Shown here one piece after another: positions 7,783-16,626 of a DNA stretch of 64,000 nucleotides. This DNA comes from CF-162 sp963667205 (GTDB taxonomy: Bacteria > Chloroflexota > Dehalococcoidia > SM23-28-2 > RBG-16-64-32). Below the pieces are notes generated by a model, which saw only the letters and a list, made by a program, of their open reading frames with translations, was not told where the DNA came from and made no database searches. Position 1 is the first letter of the stretch. The number at the start of each line of letters is the position of its first letter. Position numbers and translations under genes: made by a program. Location of the stretch: NCBI GenBank assembly GCA_963667205.1, contig OY762959.1, positions 1 through 64,000 of the forward strand, written 5' to 3'.

Positions 7783-9032
7783 CAGGGGTTGGGCGCCCGC
7801 TGCGCGGGATCGTCGATGAGCTTTCGCAGTTCGGTCCGTGTCGCGTAGTAGACGGTGCCGTCCGGGGCAACGCGGGCCTCGCCGAAGCAGGAGTCAACGA
7901 TGACCACGCTGGCGGAGATCTGGTCGCCGGCGATGGTGAGGGCGCGCAGGACGCCATCGGTGCTGCTGCCGTCGGCGGCGGCGCCTTTCTGGCTCTCGCA
8001 GACGATCAGAGAGTCGCCTAGAAGCGCGTAGGGGCTGTTGGAGAGGAAAGACAGACCGGATACCTCTACGAACGAGACGAAGGCGTTAGGCTCGAGCCCC
8101 TCACGGGAGAAGCGGTGTATGGCCTGGTTGCCCGGCGCCGCCAGGCAGTCGTCGAACGGGAATCCGCCCATCTCCGGCCAGCCGTAGTAGCCGCCTGCCT
8201 GGATGGCGTTCAACTCCTCACAGCTTATCGTCGTGTTGTCGGTGCCGTAAACCCCGCCAGCCGCGGAAAAGCTGAACGGGAACGGCTCGCGGAAGCCGTA
8301 GGCGAAGATGCGGGAGTCGGCCGTCTCATCATTCTCGAGGGGGTTACCCGCCGCCGCCGCCCCGTCCCTGGTCAGGCGCAGCAGCTTGCCGACCGGCGTC
8401 CCCAGATCTGTGATCACGCCGGCGTCCTTGTCGAACAGGTCGTAGTCGCCGACGCTGGCGTAGAGGAAGCCGTCCGGGCCGAAGTGGAGTTCGCCGTTGG
8501 CGTTGTAGCCGGGCGCGAGGTCAGAGGTCTCCGGGAAGTCCTCCGAGATCACGGTGAGCCCCTCGCTGCGCCCGTTGACCTCCGTCATCCGCACGATCTT
8601 CGGCTGGGCGACGTCATGCTGCTTGACCTGACTCTCGACGTCTGTGATGGAGGCCGTACGAACGAACTCGGTGTAGAAGGCATAGACGAAGTGGTTGGTG
8701 GCGAAGTCCGGGTCGAGCGCGAGGCCGGTGAGGCCCCAGTCCTGATGCAGCCAGTCGGCGACGAGGATCTGCGTAAACGGCTGCGGCTGCAGAGTGCCGT
8801 CGGCGTTGATGATGCGGATCGTGCCTTTGAACTGCTCTGCGAAGAAGATGCGGCCGTCGGGCGCGAAAGCGATGGCGCTGACGTCATCCGCGAAGCCGTC
8901 GGCGACGACCGTCTCGGCGCGAAGGCCGAAGGCGAGGTTCCCGTCGCCGTCCTCGCCGCCACCGCCGCAGGCGAAGGCTGCGAGACCGCCAAGGAGGAGG
9001 AAGATGATGCCGAGAGGATACCGACGCTTCAT
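7782..9032 (-). CDS. PQQ-dependent sugar (glucose/sorbosone) dehydrogenase-like lipoprotein
   Basis: I chose ATG 9032 because it gives a lipoprotein signal (MKRRYPLG, hydrophobic stretch, lipobox LAAFAC) with the lipidated Cys at about residue 22; the ORF is open 24 codons further up without signal character. The mature protein is a six-bladed propeller-type sequence of the soluble glucose dehydrogenase/sorbosone dehydrogenase family, with repeats such as IAFAPDGRIFFAEQ, LTGLALDPDF and LHFGPDGFLYASVGD and a length typical of the family. It probably oxidises aldoses outside the membrane with PQQ as cofactor; substrate cannot be read from the sequence, and some family members have no PQQ activity. 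Confidence 0.8.
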   Translation of the reverse strand: MKRRYPLGIIFLLLGGLAAFACGGGGEDGDGNLAFGLRAETVVADGFADDVSAIAFAPDGRIFFAEQFKGTIRIINADGTLQPQPFTQILVADWLHQDWGLTGLALDPDFATNHFVYAFYTEFVRTASITDVESQVKQHDVAQPKIVRMTEVNGRSEGLTVISEDFPETSDLAPGYNANGELHFGPDGFLYASVGDYDLFDKDAGVITDLGTPVGKLLRLTRDGAAAAGNPLENDETADSRIFAYGFREPFPFSFSAAGGVYGTDNTTISCEELNAIQAGGYYGWPEMGGFPFDDCLAAPGNQAIHRFSREGLEPNAFVSFVEVSGLSFLSNSPYALLGDSLIVCESQKGAAADGSSTDGVLRALTIAGDQISASVVIVDSCFGEARVAPDGTVYYATRTELRKLIDDPAQRAPNP

Positions 9033-9088
9033 CAAGCCGATGTTAGCAGAGCGCCTAGTTACGATATACGTACCCTGTGAGCACGTAT

Positions 9089-9106
9089 GAGTGCGCATCC
9101 GCACTC
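9089..9106. repeat. Short perfect inverted repeat between divergent genes
   Basis: GAGTGCG and CGCACTC are 7-base arms separated by CATC. The repeat lies between the divergently transcribed sugar dehydrogenase and glycosyltransferase genes and could be an operator or a 5' hairpin of the minus-strand transcript. Confidence 0.35.
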
Positions 9107-9197
9107 GATTGCTCGCCGTATCTAGCTCAAGTAGACTGGTAGAAAATCTCGTTCACGCGCCGCTTGACATAGGTTGACCGCTATCCTCAGACACTAG

Positions 9198-10571
9198 ATG
9201 GCGAATCTCGAGGCTCACGCCGGCCCACCACCTGCATCGTCTGAACTCGTCAAGTTTTCCGTGCGCTTGCCGGGCATCGAGATTCTTCTCGCGGCGGGGC
9301 TGCTGCTGCGGCTGGGCCTCGCGTTTCTCCCGGGCTTCGGAGTGGACATCGGTACGTTCCAGGCCTGGTCGAACAGCCTCGCCAGCGATGGCCCGTGGAA
9401 CTTCTACGACACGACTTCGTTCACGGACTATGCGCCCGGGTACATGTACGTCCTCTGGTTCATCGGCGAGGCGAACCAGGCTCTGAGCTTCTCGCCAGAC
9501 CAGTACGAGTACATCCTCAAGCTCCCTTCGATCATCGCCGATATTGCATCTGCTTACCTGATCTACGTCATGCTGGCGCAGCAGAAGCCCGGCATGCGGC
9601 TGGGCGCGACGGCGCTGTACGTGCTCTTTCCGGCGGCGCTCTGGATCGGCCCGATCTGGGGCCAGGTGGACAGCATTCTCGCCTTCTTCCTCCTGCTCAG
9701 CGTCTACTACGTCGGCCGCGACAAGCCGGTGCACGGCGCCGTCGCCTTCACGATCGGCTTCCTGATGAAGCCGCAGGCGATCGCCGCCCTGCCGTTCCTG
9801 GCGTTCTGGATCCTCCGCGAGAACTGGGGCAACTGGCGGGCGATCATCCTCTGCTCCGTCGTGCCGCCGCTCGTGATGCTGATGCTGATCACGCCCTTCT
9901 TCGAACTTCAGCCGTGGCGGCTGGTCGAAGTGTTGTACGACGCGACAAACGTCGAGAACTACCGCGTGAACTCGTTCTGGGCGTACAACTTCTGGAACTT
10001 CGGCGGCCTCTTCGAGCAGGGGTTCAAGTGTGACCTTCCGGGCTCCTGCGGTGGCAACGCGCAGGCGACGGAGTGGTTGGGGATCGCCACGCGCTACTGG
10101 GGCCTTGGCTTCTTCCTGGCGGCGATCTCCGGGGTCGTCTTCAGCCTGCGCAGAGCCCAGGGCACTGGCTTCCTGGCGCTGGGCGTCGCGCTGTCGGTGA
10201 TGGCGTTCTACTTCTTCCTCACGCGAATGCATGAGCGCTACGTCTTCGCCGCCTTCCTGCCGCTGCTCGTCGCGGCGGCGCTCATCAGCAGCCGGCTCCT
10301 CTGGGGGATGTTCGTGGTGCTGGCGGTGTCCCACTTCATCAACCTCTATCACGTCTACGGCTACTACTATCCGAACGACCTGCGCGTAGAGGGGCTCTTC
10401 GACTGGTTGGAGAAGAGCGACCTGTTCGGGGCCAGCCTGCCGGTTCTGGGGAGGCTGGAGACCGTGCAGTTCTTCTCGATAGTGATGGTCGTGTCGTTCC
10501 TTGTGCTCCTCTTATGGACGTATTTGCGGCTTGAGCTGCCGAGACGGCCGGCCGGGCCGGGGGCGACGTGA
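9198..10571 (+). CDS. GT-C family membrane glycosyltransferase
   Basis: This is a polytopic membrane protein of 457 residues with about ten hydrophobic segments. An acidic first luminal loop (GFGVDIGTFQAWS) and the signature WGQVDS (near residue 155) are typical of polyprenyl-phosphate-sugar-dependent mannosyl- or glucosyltransferases of the GT-C fold. MHERY near residue 345 is also common in this group. The stop overlaps the start of the PMT gene (GTGA at 10568-10571), so the two are cotranslated. The donor is probably a lipid-linked hexose; the acceptor is unknown. There is no Shine-Dalgarno sequence before the ATG, so a leaderless mRNA is possible. Confidence 0.8.
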   Translation: MANLEAHAGPPPASSELVKFSVRLPGIEILLAAGLLLRLGLAFLPGFGVDIGTFQAWSNSLASDGPWNFYDTTSFTDYAPGYMYVLWFIGEANQALSFSPDQYEYILKLPSIIADIASAYLIYVMLAQQKPGMRLGATALYVLFPAALWIGPIWGQVDSILAFFLLLSVYYVGRDKPVHGAVAFTIGFLMKPQAIAALPFLAFWILRENWGNWRAIILCSVVPPLVMLMLITPFFELQPWRLVEVLYDATNVENYRVNSFWAYNFWNFGGLFEQGFKCDLPGSCGGNAQATEWLGIATRYWGLGFFLAAISGVVFSLRRAQGTGFLALGVALSVMAFYFFLTRMHERYVFAAFLPLLVAAALISSRLLWGMFVVLAVSHFINLYHVYGYYYPNDLRVEGLFDWLEKSDLFGASLPVLGRLETVQFFSIVMVVSFLVLLLWTYLRLELPRRPAGPGAT

Positions 10572-12184
10572 CGGACTCCGCGCCGCACCTCCGCCTGGGC
10601 AGCCGCACGGTGAACGTCTACCACATCGCCTTCATCGCGATCATCTTCTTCGCCGGGTTCACGCGCTTCTGGCGCCTCGGCGAGCCTGGCCAGTGCTACT
10701 TCGACGAGGTCTACTTTCCGGCTACGGCAGCTGAGATCCTGCGCGGCGACAAGGCCGCCTGGGAGTACTTCGGCCACGAGAACACGCACCCGCCGCTCTC
10801 GAAGCTGCTGATGGCCGCCGGCCAGGGGATATACGGCCACAAGGACTACAAGGGCGCCGGTAACGGCTGCTGGGGCGACGCAGAGGACGCCGACAAGCGC
10901 ACCGATTCAGCCTGGCTCTACGACCCGATTGGCTGGCGGATGCCGGGCGCCCTGGCCGGCGTCGGCGCGGTCGTGTTCATGTACCTGCTGGGCCGGGCGC
11001 TCTTCCGCAGCGAAATCGCCGGCCTCGCCTCCAGCTTCTTCCTCGCGGCCGACGGAATGGTGTTTGCCCACGCGCGGATCGGAACGCCGGATGCCATGGT
11101 GCTTTTCTTCATCATCGGCACGTTATACTTCCTCGTCACCAACCGCTGGGCTTTATCCGGGGTCTTCTTAGGTTTGGGCGCGGCCACCAAGTGGAACGTC
11201 GCCTTCATCGTCTTACCGGTCTTCCTGTACTTCATATGGCGCTTCTACGTCCGCTGGCGTGAGTCCCAACCGGAGCGCGAGCTGAGGGCCGCGGAGCGGG
11301 TGCTTTTGCTCGGTGCCGCGCTGATCGGTCTGGGAGCGGCGACGTCGGTGCCGCTGTACATCAACGAAGGTCACTTATCGTCGACGGTGGTGATCGGCGC
11401 CGCGGCGCCGGCGGCGATCGGTCTGTTCGTCATCCTCGGCGGCCTGATGGCGATCGCGAGCGACTCGGCGCTGCGGTCGAAACCGCGCGCGCAGGTATAT
11501 CTGCAGGCGGCGCTCTCGCTGCCGATCTTCTTCATGGCGTTGCCGTTCGCCGTTTACATGGCGACGTACATACCGATGTTCGCTGCCGGCTGGGGCCTCG
11601 ACCACTGGTGGTTCTTGAGCGATGAGTCATACAAGTTCCACGCCAGTCTTGAGGCCTCGCATGGCTGGCAATCGGACTTCTGGCAGTGGCCGATTAACGC
11701 GCGGCCGGTCTTCTTCTGGGTTGAGGGCGGCACGCACAGCAAGATCTACAACCTCGGCAATCCGCTCGTCTTCTGGATGTCGCTGCCGGCGCTGGGGTTC
11801 GCACTCTGGCAAGGCCTCAAGTTCATCCGCGTGCGCGTGGAGGAAGGCTCACGCGTCGCTCTCTGGGGCCGCTTTGGCGAGCGTGAGGCGGCGCTCATCT
11901 TCGTCTTCGTCTGCTGGCTGGTGCTCTGGCTCTTCTGGGCGACTAACCCGCGCACGCTCTTCTCTTACCACTACATACCGGCGTTCGTGTTCGCGGTGCT
12001 GGCGCTGGGATACGTCGTCAATTGGCTGTGGCACGAGAGCCGCGTCGACGGGTCGCGGCAGATCGCGATCGCCTTCCTGGTGACGGTGGGCCTGGCCTTC
12101 GTCTACTTCTATCCGCACCTGGCGGCCGTCGACGTTCCGCAGTGGCTGGACGACCAGTACTACTGGTTCAGCTCTTGGCGCTGA
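10568..12184 (+). CDS. PMT-family protein O-mannosyltransferase
   Basis: A 538-residue polytopic protein. The first extracytoplasmic loop holds the PMT catalytic motif with the Asp-Glu pair (CYFDEVYFPATA near residue 40) and NTHPPLSK, and the C-terminal four-helix PMT module is present (TNPRTLFSYHYIPA, then YPHL). Known PMT enzymes transfer mannose from polyprenyl-phosphate-mannose to Ser/Thr of exported proteins, often in Pro/Thr-rich linkers. It overlaps the preceding GT-C gene by 4 bases. Together with the dolichyl-phosphate-type GT2 at 14990-15724 it would form a complete O-mannosylation route, and the Thr/Pro-rich anchored proteins at 4597-7220 are obvious candidate targets (inference). 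Confidence 0.88.
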   Translation: MTDSAPHLRLGSRTVNVYHIAFIAIIFFAGFTRFWRLGEPGQCYFDEVYFPATAAEILRGDKAAWEYFGHENTHPPLSKLLMAAGQGIYGHKDYKGAGNGCWGDAEDADKRTDSAWLYDPIGWRMPGALAGVGAVVFMYLLGRALFRSEIAGLASSFFLAADGMVFAHARIGTPDAMVLFFIIGTLYFLVTNRWALSGVFLGLGAATKWNVAFIVLPVFLYFIWRFYVRWRESQPERELRAAERVLLLGAALIGLGAATSVPLYINEGHLSSTVVIGAAAPAAIGLFVILGGLMAIASDSALRSKPRAQVYLQAALSLPIFFMALPFAVYMATYIPMFAAGWGLDHWWFLSDESYKFHASLEASHGWQSDFWQWPINARPVFFWVEGGTHSKIYNLGNPLVFWMSLPALGFALWQGLKFIRVRVEEGSRVALWGRFGEREAALIFVFVCWLVLWLFWATNPRTLFSYHYIPAFVFAVLALGYVVNWLWHESRVDGSRQIAIAFLVTVGLAFVYFYPHLAAVDVPQWLDDQYYWFSSWR

Positions 12185-12198
12185 GGATGTGCTAGGGC

Positions 12199-14331
12199 GT
12201 GCTTGCCGCTGTCTACCTGCTGAGCCTCGCCCTGGCGGGGATCGCCGCCGTCACGGTGCTCTTGCCCACCGCCCCGGTGATGGTACGTCTGGCCGGCGGA
12301 TTCATCGCCGGCATCGTCGCCGCCGTCTGGGTCACGTATCTCGTCTCGCTCGGGCTCTCGCCGCTCACCGGCGACTCACTTACCGTCGGCATAGTCGTCT
12401 CGATTCTCTTGAGCGCCGGCGTGCTTGTGACGCTCGTCCCGCGCCTGCGCGTGGCGGACTTCCGCCTTCGCCCGCTGGAGATCGTGCTCGTCGGGCTGGC
12501 GCTGATCTTCTCCTTCTGGCTGATGGACCAGCGCCTGTCGGTCGACGACGCGCCCGGCAACCCGGTGGTGGTCTCTGCCAACACCTGGGGCGACACGGGG
12601 CTGCACGTGTCGCTGGCGCGGTCGTTCTCTCAGGGCGAAAACTACCCGACGGAGTACCCGTTCTACGCCAACGAGCCGATTCGCTACCACTTCGGGTACG
12701 ACTTCTTCGCCGGGGCGCTGGAGAAGGGCGGATTCAACGTGCCGATGGCGTTCAACCTGCCTGGCGCGCTGGCCTTCGCGGCGATGATGATGCTGCTCTT
12801 CGCGCTCGCTCGTTTCCTCTTCGCCGGCCACGGAGGCGGCACGAAGGATCCGGGCAGCTTACGCAACTTCGGTGTGTGGACGGGCCTCATCGCCGTCGTG
12901 CTCCTGCTCACGAATAGCTCGTTCGCCTTCGTCCGCTACTTCGACCAATACGATAGCGTTCCCGAGGCGCTGAAACCGGCGCACTGGTTCGACGAACACG
13001 GCAGCTACTTGGCGGTCGGGCCGTATACCGGCGACATCATCTCGATCTTCAACACGCCCAACGTCTACCTGACGCAGACGCACCTGATCGTCGGCATGGC
13101 GCTGGTGCTATTCGTGGCCTTCGGGCTGGTGCAGCCGCTGCGAGAGGGGGTCTCGCTGACGAGGACACGGGGCGCTCTGCTGGGCGTGCTCTTCGGGCTC
13201 AGCTTCTGGCTCAACGGGGTGCTTTACGTCTCGGCCGGCGTCTTCTTCGGCGTGCTGCTGGTTGTCTTCGCGGTGATGGCCGCGTCGCGCCAGGGCGATT
13301 TCCTGGAGAGCTTCTGGGGGAGCACGAAGGAGGCGGCCTGGTTCATCGTGCCGGCGCTGGGCCTGGCGATCCCGCAGGCGATCTGGCTGAACGGCGGCGT
13401 CGGCACGGAGGGCAACGTTCAGACGCAGATCGGCTACCTCGTCTGCTCGTCGCCGGAGGCCGCCTGCCACGCCAACCGCGGGATGGACGTGCTGAACGTC
13501 GAACACTGGGGGGACTTCGCGGAGTTCTGGTGGCTGAACATCGGCCTGGCGATTCCGCTGATGGTGCTGGCGGTGTTCTGGGGCTCGAACTCAGACCGCA
13601 AGATCTTCCTTGCCGCGATGGCCGTGTTCCTGTTTGGCAGCACGTTCCAACTGAGCCGCGACCTGGGCGGGCACAACCACAAGATATTCAACCTCTGGGA
13701 GAACCTTACGAACCCGTTCATCGCTTTCGCGCTCGTCGGCCTCTGGAATGTCTCGGCCCAGCGCGTTCAGTTCGCCGGGTGGACGATCGATGGGCAGGTC
13801 GTGCGCGCCGCGGCGAAGTTCGTCGTCGTGCCGCTGGTCTTCGTCTTCCTCGTGCTCTCCGGAATGCTCGACTTCATGACGATCAAGAACGACTTCAAGG
13901 TGGAGGTGTTCGGCGAAAAGCAGCCGACGATCGAGTGGATCGACGAGAACCTGCCCCGCGATGCCGTTTTCCTGACGACGTGGGGTGAGCTGTACGTCGC
14001 GCCCAACCTGGCGGGTCGTGGCGTGTACCTGGGCTACGATCCGTGGGCGGGCAGCGCCGGCTACGACGTGGAGACACGGCGGCAGCAGACCGCCGCGATC
14101 TACGGCGCGCCCGACAAGACAACCGCCTGTGGCCTCCTGCTCCGGGAGGAGATCGACTACGTGCAGATCGGTCCGCAAGAGAGGTCGTCGGGTCGTTTCG
14201 CGCTGGATGCCGGGTTATTCGAGCGAGACTTCGTGGCCGCCGGCAGCGTCGAGGAGGCCGGTGGAACAGTCGCCTACTACGACGTGGCGGCGTCCTGCGG
14301 GGATTCCGCCGCCGCCGCGGCTCCTGGCTAG
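12199..14331 (+). CDS. Large polytopic membrane protein, probable GT-C-type glycosyltransferase
   Basis: The GTG start at 12199 is 14 bases after the PMT stop. The protein has about 710 residues with a hydrophobic N-terminal two-thirds (at least ten helices) and a soluble C-terminal domain of about 170 residues (EKQPTIEWIDENLPRDAVFL onward) of the type that follows membrane cores of archaeal and bacterial GT-C enzymes. An early loop with NTWGDTGLHVSLAR and PIRYHFGYDF is conserved-looking and carries acidic and His residues. I do not recognise a named family, so glycosyltransferase function is inferred from topology and from its place in the same operon as two GT-C genes. Confidence 0.65.
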   Translation: MLAAVYLLSLALAGIAAVTVLLPTAPVMVRLAGGFIAGIVAAVWVTYLVSLGLSPLTGDSLTVGIVVSILLSAGVLVTLVPRLRVADFRLRPLEIVLVGLALIFSFWLMDQRLSVDDAPGNPVVVSANTWGDTGLHVSLARSFSQGENYPTEYPFYANEPIRYHFGYDFFAGALEKGGFNVPMAFNLPGALAFAAMMMLLFALARFLFAGHGGGTKDPGSLRNFGVWTGLIAVVLLLTNSSFAFVRYFDQYDSVPEALKPAHWFDEHGSYLAVGPYTGDIISIFNTPNVYLTQTHLIVGMALVLFVAFGLVQPLREGVSLTRTRGALLGVLFGLSFWLNGVLYVSAGVFFGVLLVVFAVMAASRQGDFLESFWGSTKEAAWFIVPALGLAIPQAIWLNGGVGTEGNVQTQIGYLVCSSPEAACHANRGMDVLNVEHWGDFAEFWWLNIGLAIPLMVLAVFWGSNSDRKIFLAAMAVFLFGSTFQLSRDLGGHNHKIFNLWENLTNPFIAFALVGLWNVSAQRVQFAGWTIDGQVVRAAAKFVVVPLVFVFLVLSGMLDFMTIKNDFKVEVFGEKQPTIEWIDENLPRDAVFLTTWGELYVAPNLAGRGVYLGYDPWAGSAGYDVETRRQQTAAIYGAPDKTTACGLLLREEIDYVQIGPQERSSGRFALDAGLFERDFVAAGSVEEAGGTVAYYDVAASCGDSAAAAAPG

Positions 14332-14332
14332 C

Positions 14333-14875
14333 TCAGACGGTCAGGCGCTCGTCGTCGGGCTTGCTTTGGTGAGGCCAGATGATGAGCGAGTTGAGCGTCC
14401 AGTTCCAGATGAAGCCCAGCATCACGCCGACAGCGTTGGAGATGTACGGCGCAAGCGTACCGGTGAGGCTTTCGTCGGCAGCTGAGTCGCGCAGGACCGG
14501 CGTCAGCAGGTTGACGGTCGCCACGACGATGACCGGGCTGATGATCGAGCCGACCTGGAACTTGATGAAGCGCTGGCCGATCCAGCCCGCCTGGGGCCGC
14601 CAGCGGAACGTCCAGCGGTCGTGCAGGTTGAACTGGCAGATGATGGCGATCTCTACGGCGACGATAGAGGCGATGAGCAGCCGGATGTCGGAATGCGTGA
14701 AGAGGCCGAGGTCCGTCGAGGTGTCCTGGCTCGGTAGGAACCAGAAGAAGGGTGCGTCGTAGACGAGGAAGAGGAAGGACTGGTTGATTACGAAGCCCAC
14801 GCCGCCGACGATGACGAACTTCACGAACGTCGTGGGCAGGTGGAGCCGATGGGCGAGCCGCCTGACGGCGCTCAT
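14333..14875 (-). CDS. GtrA-family membrane protein
   Basis: ATG 14875 is chosen because GAGGAG stands 5 bases upstream; an in-frame ATG at 14926 has no such site. The 180-residue protein has four transmembrane helices and the GtrA opening pattern (FVKFVIVGGVGFVINQSFLFL). GtrA-like proteins take part in moving or presenting polyprenyl-linked sugars across the membrane. It is downstream of a GT2 gene of the dolichyl-phosphate type, a very common pairing, and convergent with the operon of GT-C genes, with only one base between the stops. Confidence 0.85.
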   Translation of the reverse strand: MSAVRRLAHRLHLPTTFVKFVIVGGVGFVINQSFLFLVYDAPFFWFLPSQDTSTDLGLFTHSDIRLLIASIVAVEIAIICQFNLHDRWTFRWRPQAGWIGQRFIKFQVGSIISPVIVVATVNLLTPVLRDSAADESLTGTLAPYISNAVGVMLGFIWNWTLNSLIIWPHQSKPDDERLTV

Positions 14876-14989
14876 CGGCTCCTCTTCTCGAATGTCGGTG
14901 TCTTCGGGGCACATGGTGGAGCTCAATTATACGGGGCTGACTATGGTTGTTCGACGGTGGACGCGCAGGGCCCGTTGCAGGGTGCGGCG

Positions 14990-15724
14990 TCAGGATTCGT
15001 CTCGCCAGGGGCGGTCGCGGCGCATGCGGATAAGGCCGCGCACGTCTTCCCTGATCGTGCCGCCGATCTTCACGCGCGTATCTGTGTCCTCGACCCAGCG
15101 CACCGGCAGGTCCTTGACGCGGTAGCCCATCTTCTCTGCGAGGATGAGGAGCTCCGTGTCGAAGAACCAGTTGTTGTTCTTGATACGAGGGAGGATGCGA
15201 TCGGCCACGTCGCGGCTGATCGCCTTGAAGCCGCACTGGGCGTCGCTGAAGTGCGTGAAGAACATCCCCTTGATCATGGTGTTGTAACCGAACGTGAGGA
15301 TCCGCCGCTTGAGCGAGCGCGCCACCTGCGATCCCTTCATCAGCCGCGAGCCGATCGCGACGCCGTAGCCGTCCTCCGCCACTGCCTTCGCCAGGGCGGG
15401 AAACGCCTCGATGCCTGTCGACAGGTCGACGTCCATGTAGGCGCGGACATCGGCGTCGCCCTCGCCCCAGGCCTGCTTGAGCGCGTAGCCGCGGCCCTTG
15501 CGCTCTATGCGGACGTACTCGACCTCGCCCGGGAACTGCTTCTCGAACTGGCCGGAGACTGCGGGCGTGTCATCGGTCGAGGCGTTGTCGGCGATGCGGA
15601 TGCGCCAGTCGTAGGGGAAGTCGGGGCCGGCGAGGAAGGCGCGCAGCTCCGGTATCGACTGCGGTAGGGCGCGCTCCTCGTTGTAGACGGGGATAACGAT
15701 GTCGACGCGGGTCATCGCGCTCAT
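14990..15724 (-). CDS. Dolichyl-phosphate-hexose synthase-like GT2 glycosyltransferase
   Basis: The sequence opens with the GT2 fold VDIVIPVYNEERALPQSI and contains the DxD-type motif (YMDVDLSTG), GSRLMKGSQV and the acceptor region QCGFKAISRDVA. These match the family that charges polyprenyl phosphate with glucose or mannose, using a nucleotide sugar in the cytoplasm. ATG 15724 and ATG 15715 are both possible starts. With no C-terminal membrane helices, it presumably relies on the adjacent GtrA protein. It would supply the lipid-linked sugar used by the GT-C enzymes across the intergenic region (inference). Confidence 0.85.
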   Translation of the reverse strand: MSAMTRVDIVIPVYNEERALPQSIPELRAFLAGPDFPYDWRIRIADNASTDDTPAVSGQFEKQFPGEVEYVRIERKGRGYALKQAWGEGDADVRAYMDVDLSTGIEAFPALAKAVAEDGYGVAIGSRLMKGSQVARSLKRRILTFGYNTMIKGMFFTHFSDAQCGFKAISRDVADRILPRIKNNNWFFDTELLILAEKMGYRVKDLPVRWVEDTDTRVKIGGTIREDVRGLIRMRRDRPWRDES

Positions 15725-15756
15725 CGTATCGGCTGACCGGTTGCCGGTCGAGCGGA

Positions 15757-16620
15757 TCAGAGGATGATTCGCCGAGGCTGGCCGGTGGCGGTGCGGCGGA
15801 AGTTCTGGAAGATGAAGTGGCCGTCCTTGTGCTCGACATAACACCTGCGCGCGCCCTCGGCCGACGCAGCTACGTCGCGGACGGCAGCCTCAGCGTCGGA
15901 CCGCAGATTCGCCGACAGCGAGAAGACGTCCGTCTCGAGCAGGGTCTGGACCTGTGCGGCCGCCAGCTCGTTGAGCCAGCCGGTCAGCAGCTCTGCCCAG
16001 CCGAGGTGGAAGGCGTTGTCGGCGAAGCCGGCCGCGATCCGCTGCTGGTTCGTCTCGGGCGCGACGATCAACGTGCTGGCGCCGAAGTGTGGCAACGACA
16101 GGACGGAGAGGAGCCCGTGGAGCATCGCGAGCCGTTCGCCGGCAGCCGGTGCAGTCGCCGCGCTGGAGGGCGCGGCGTCGTAGACGATGGCGGCGCGCTC
16201 CCTGGCCCGCGTGACGGCGGCGGGGTACCACGCTTCGTACTCGGCGAAGCTGTCCGCAATCAGAGATCGCTGGGCGGCGATAAAGTCGATCGCGCTCCGC
16301 AGCAGAGGCGCGGCGGATGAGTACGAAGCGACCACGGTGAGGGCGCAGGCGTCGGCGAGACAGGAGAAGGCGCGCGACCAGATCGTGAAGAGGCCCGCCG
16401 CCTGGGGCGAGCGCGCCTTGGCGTTGCCGGCGAGGACCTGCAGCTGCACGTTCATCGCGCGCTCGAAGAGGAAGAGGTTGTCGGGAAGGAGGAAGTTCGT
16501 CTGGCGGTGGGCGTCGTTCACTGCGGCCGTTGCGGGGGCGGGCCGTGGCGGCAGCGAGTACCGCTCCGGGAACGCCTCCAGCTTGAACCGCAGCTTTGGC
16601 GCCGGCTTATCTTTGGCCAC
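15757..16620 (-). CDS. Conserved-looking protein of unknown function
   Basis: A 287-residue, Ala-rich, mostly helical soluble protein starting with GTG 6 bases after the stop of the upstream dehydrogenase gene, so probably cotranscribed with enolase and the dehydrogenase. There is no signal peptide, transmembrane segment or recognised catalytic motif. A helical region around residues 75-115 (FSCLADACALTVVASYSSAA) is hydrophobic enough to suggest a buried core or self-association. I cannot name a family. Confidence 0.6.
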   Translation of the reverse strand: MAKDKPAPKLRFKLEAFPERYSLPPRPAPATAAVNDAHRQTNFLLPDNLFLFERAMNVQLQVLAGNAKARSPQAAGLFTIWSRAFSCLADACALTVVASYSSAAPLLRSAIDFIAAQRSLIADSFAEYEAWYPAAVTRARERAAIVYDAAPSSAATAPAAGERLAMLHGLLSVLSLPHFGASTLIVAPETNQQRIAAGFADNAFHLGWAELLTGWLNELAAAQVQTLLETDVFSLSANLRSDAEAAVRDVAASAEGARRCYVEHKDGHFIFQNFRRTATGQPRRIIL

Positions 16621-16626
16621 GCGGGG

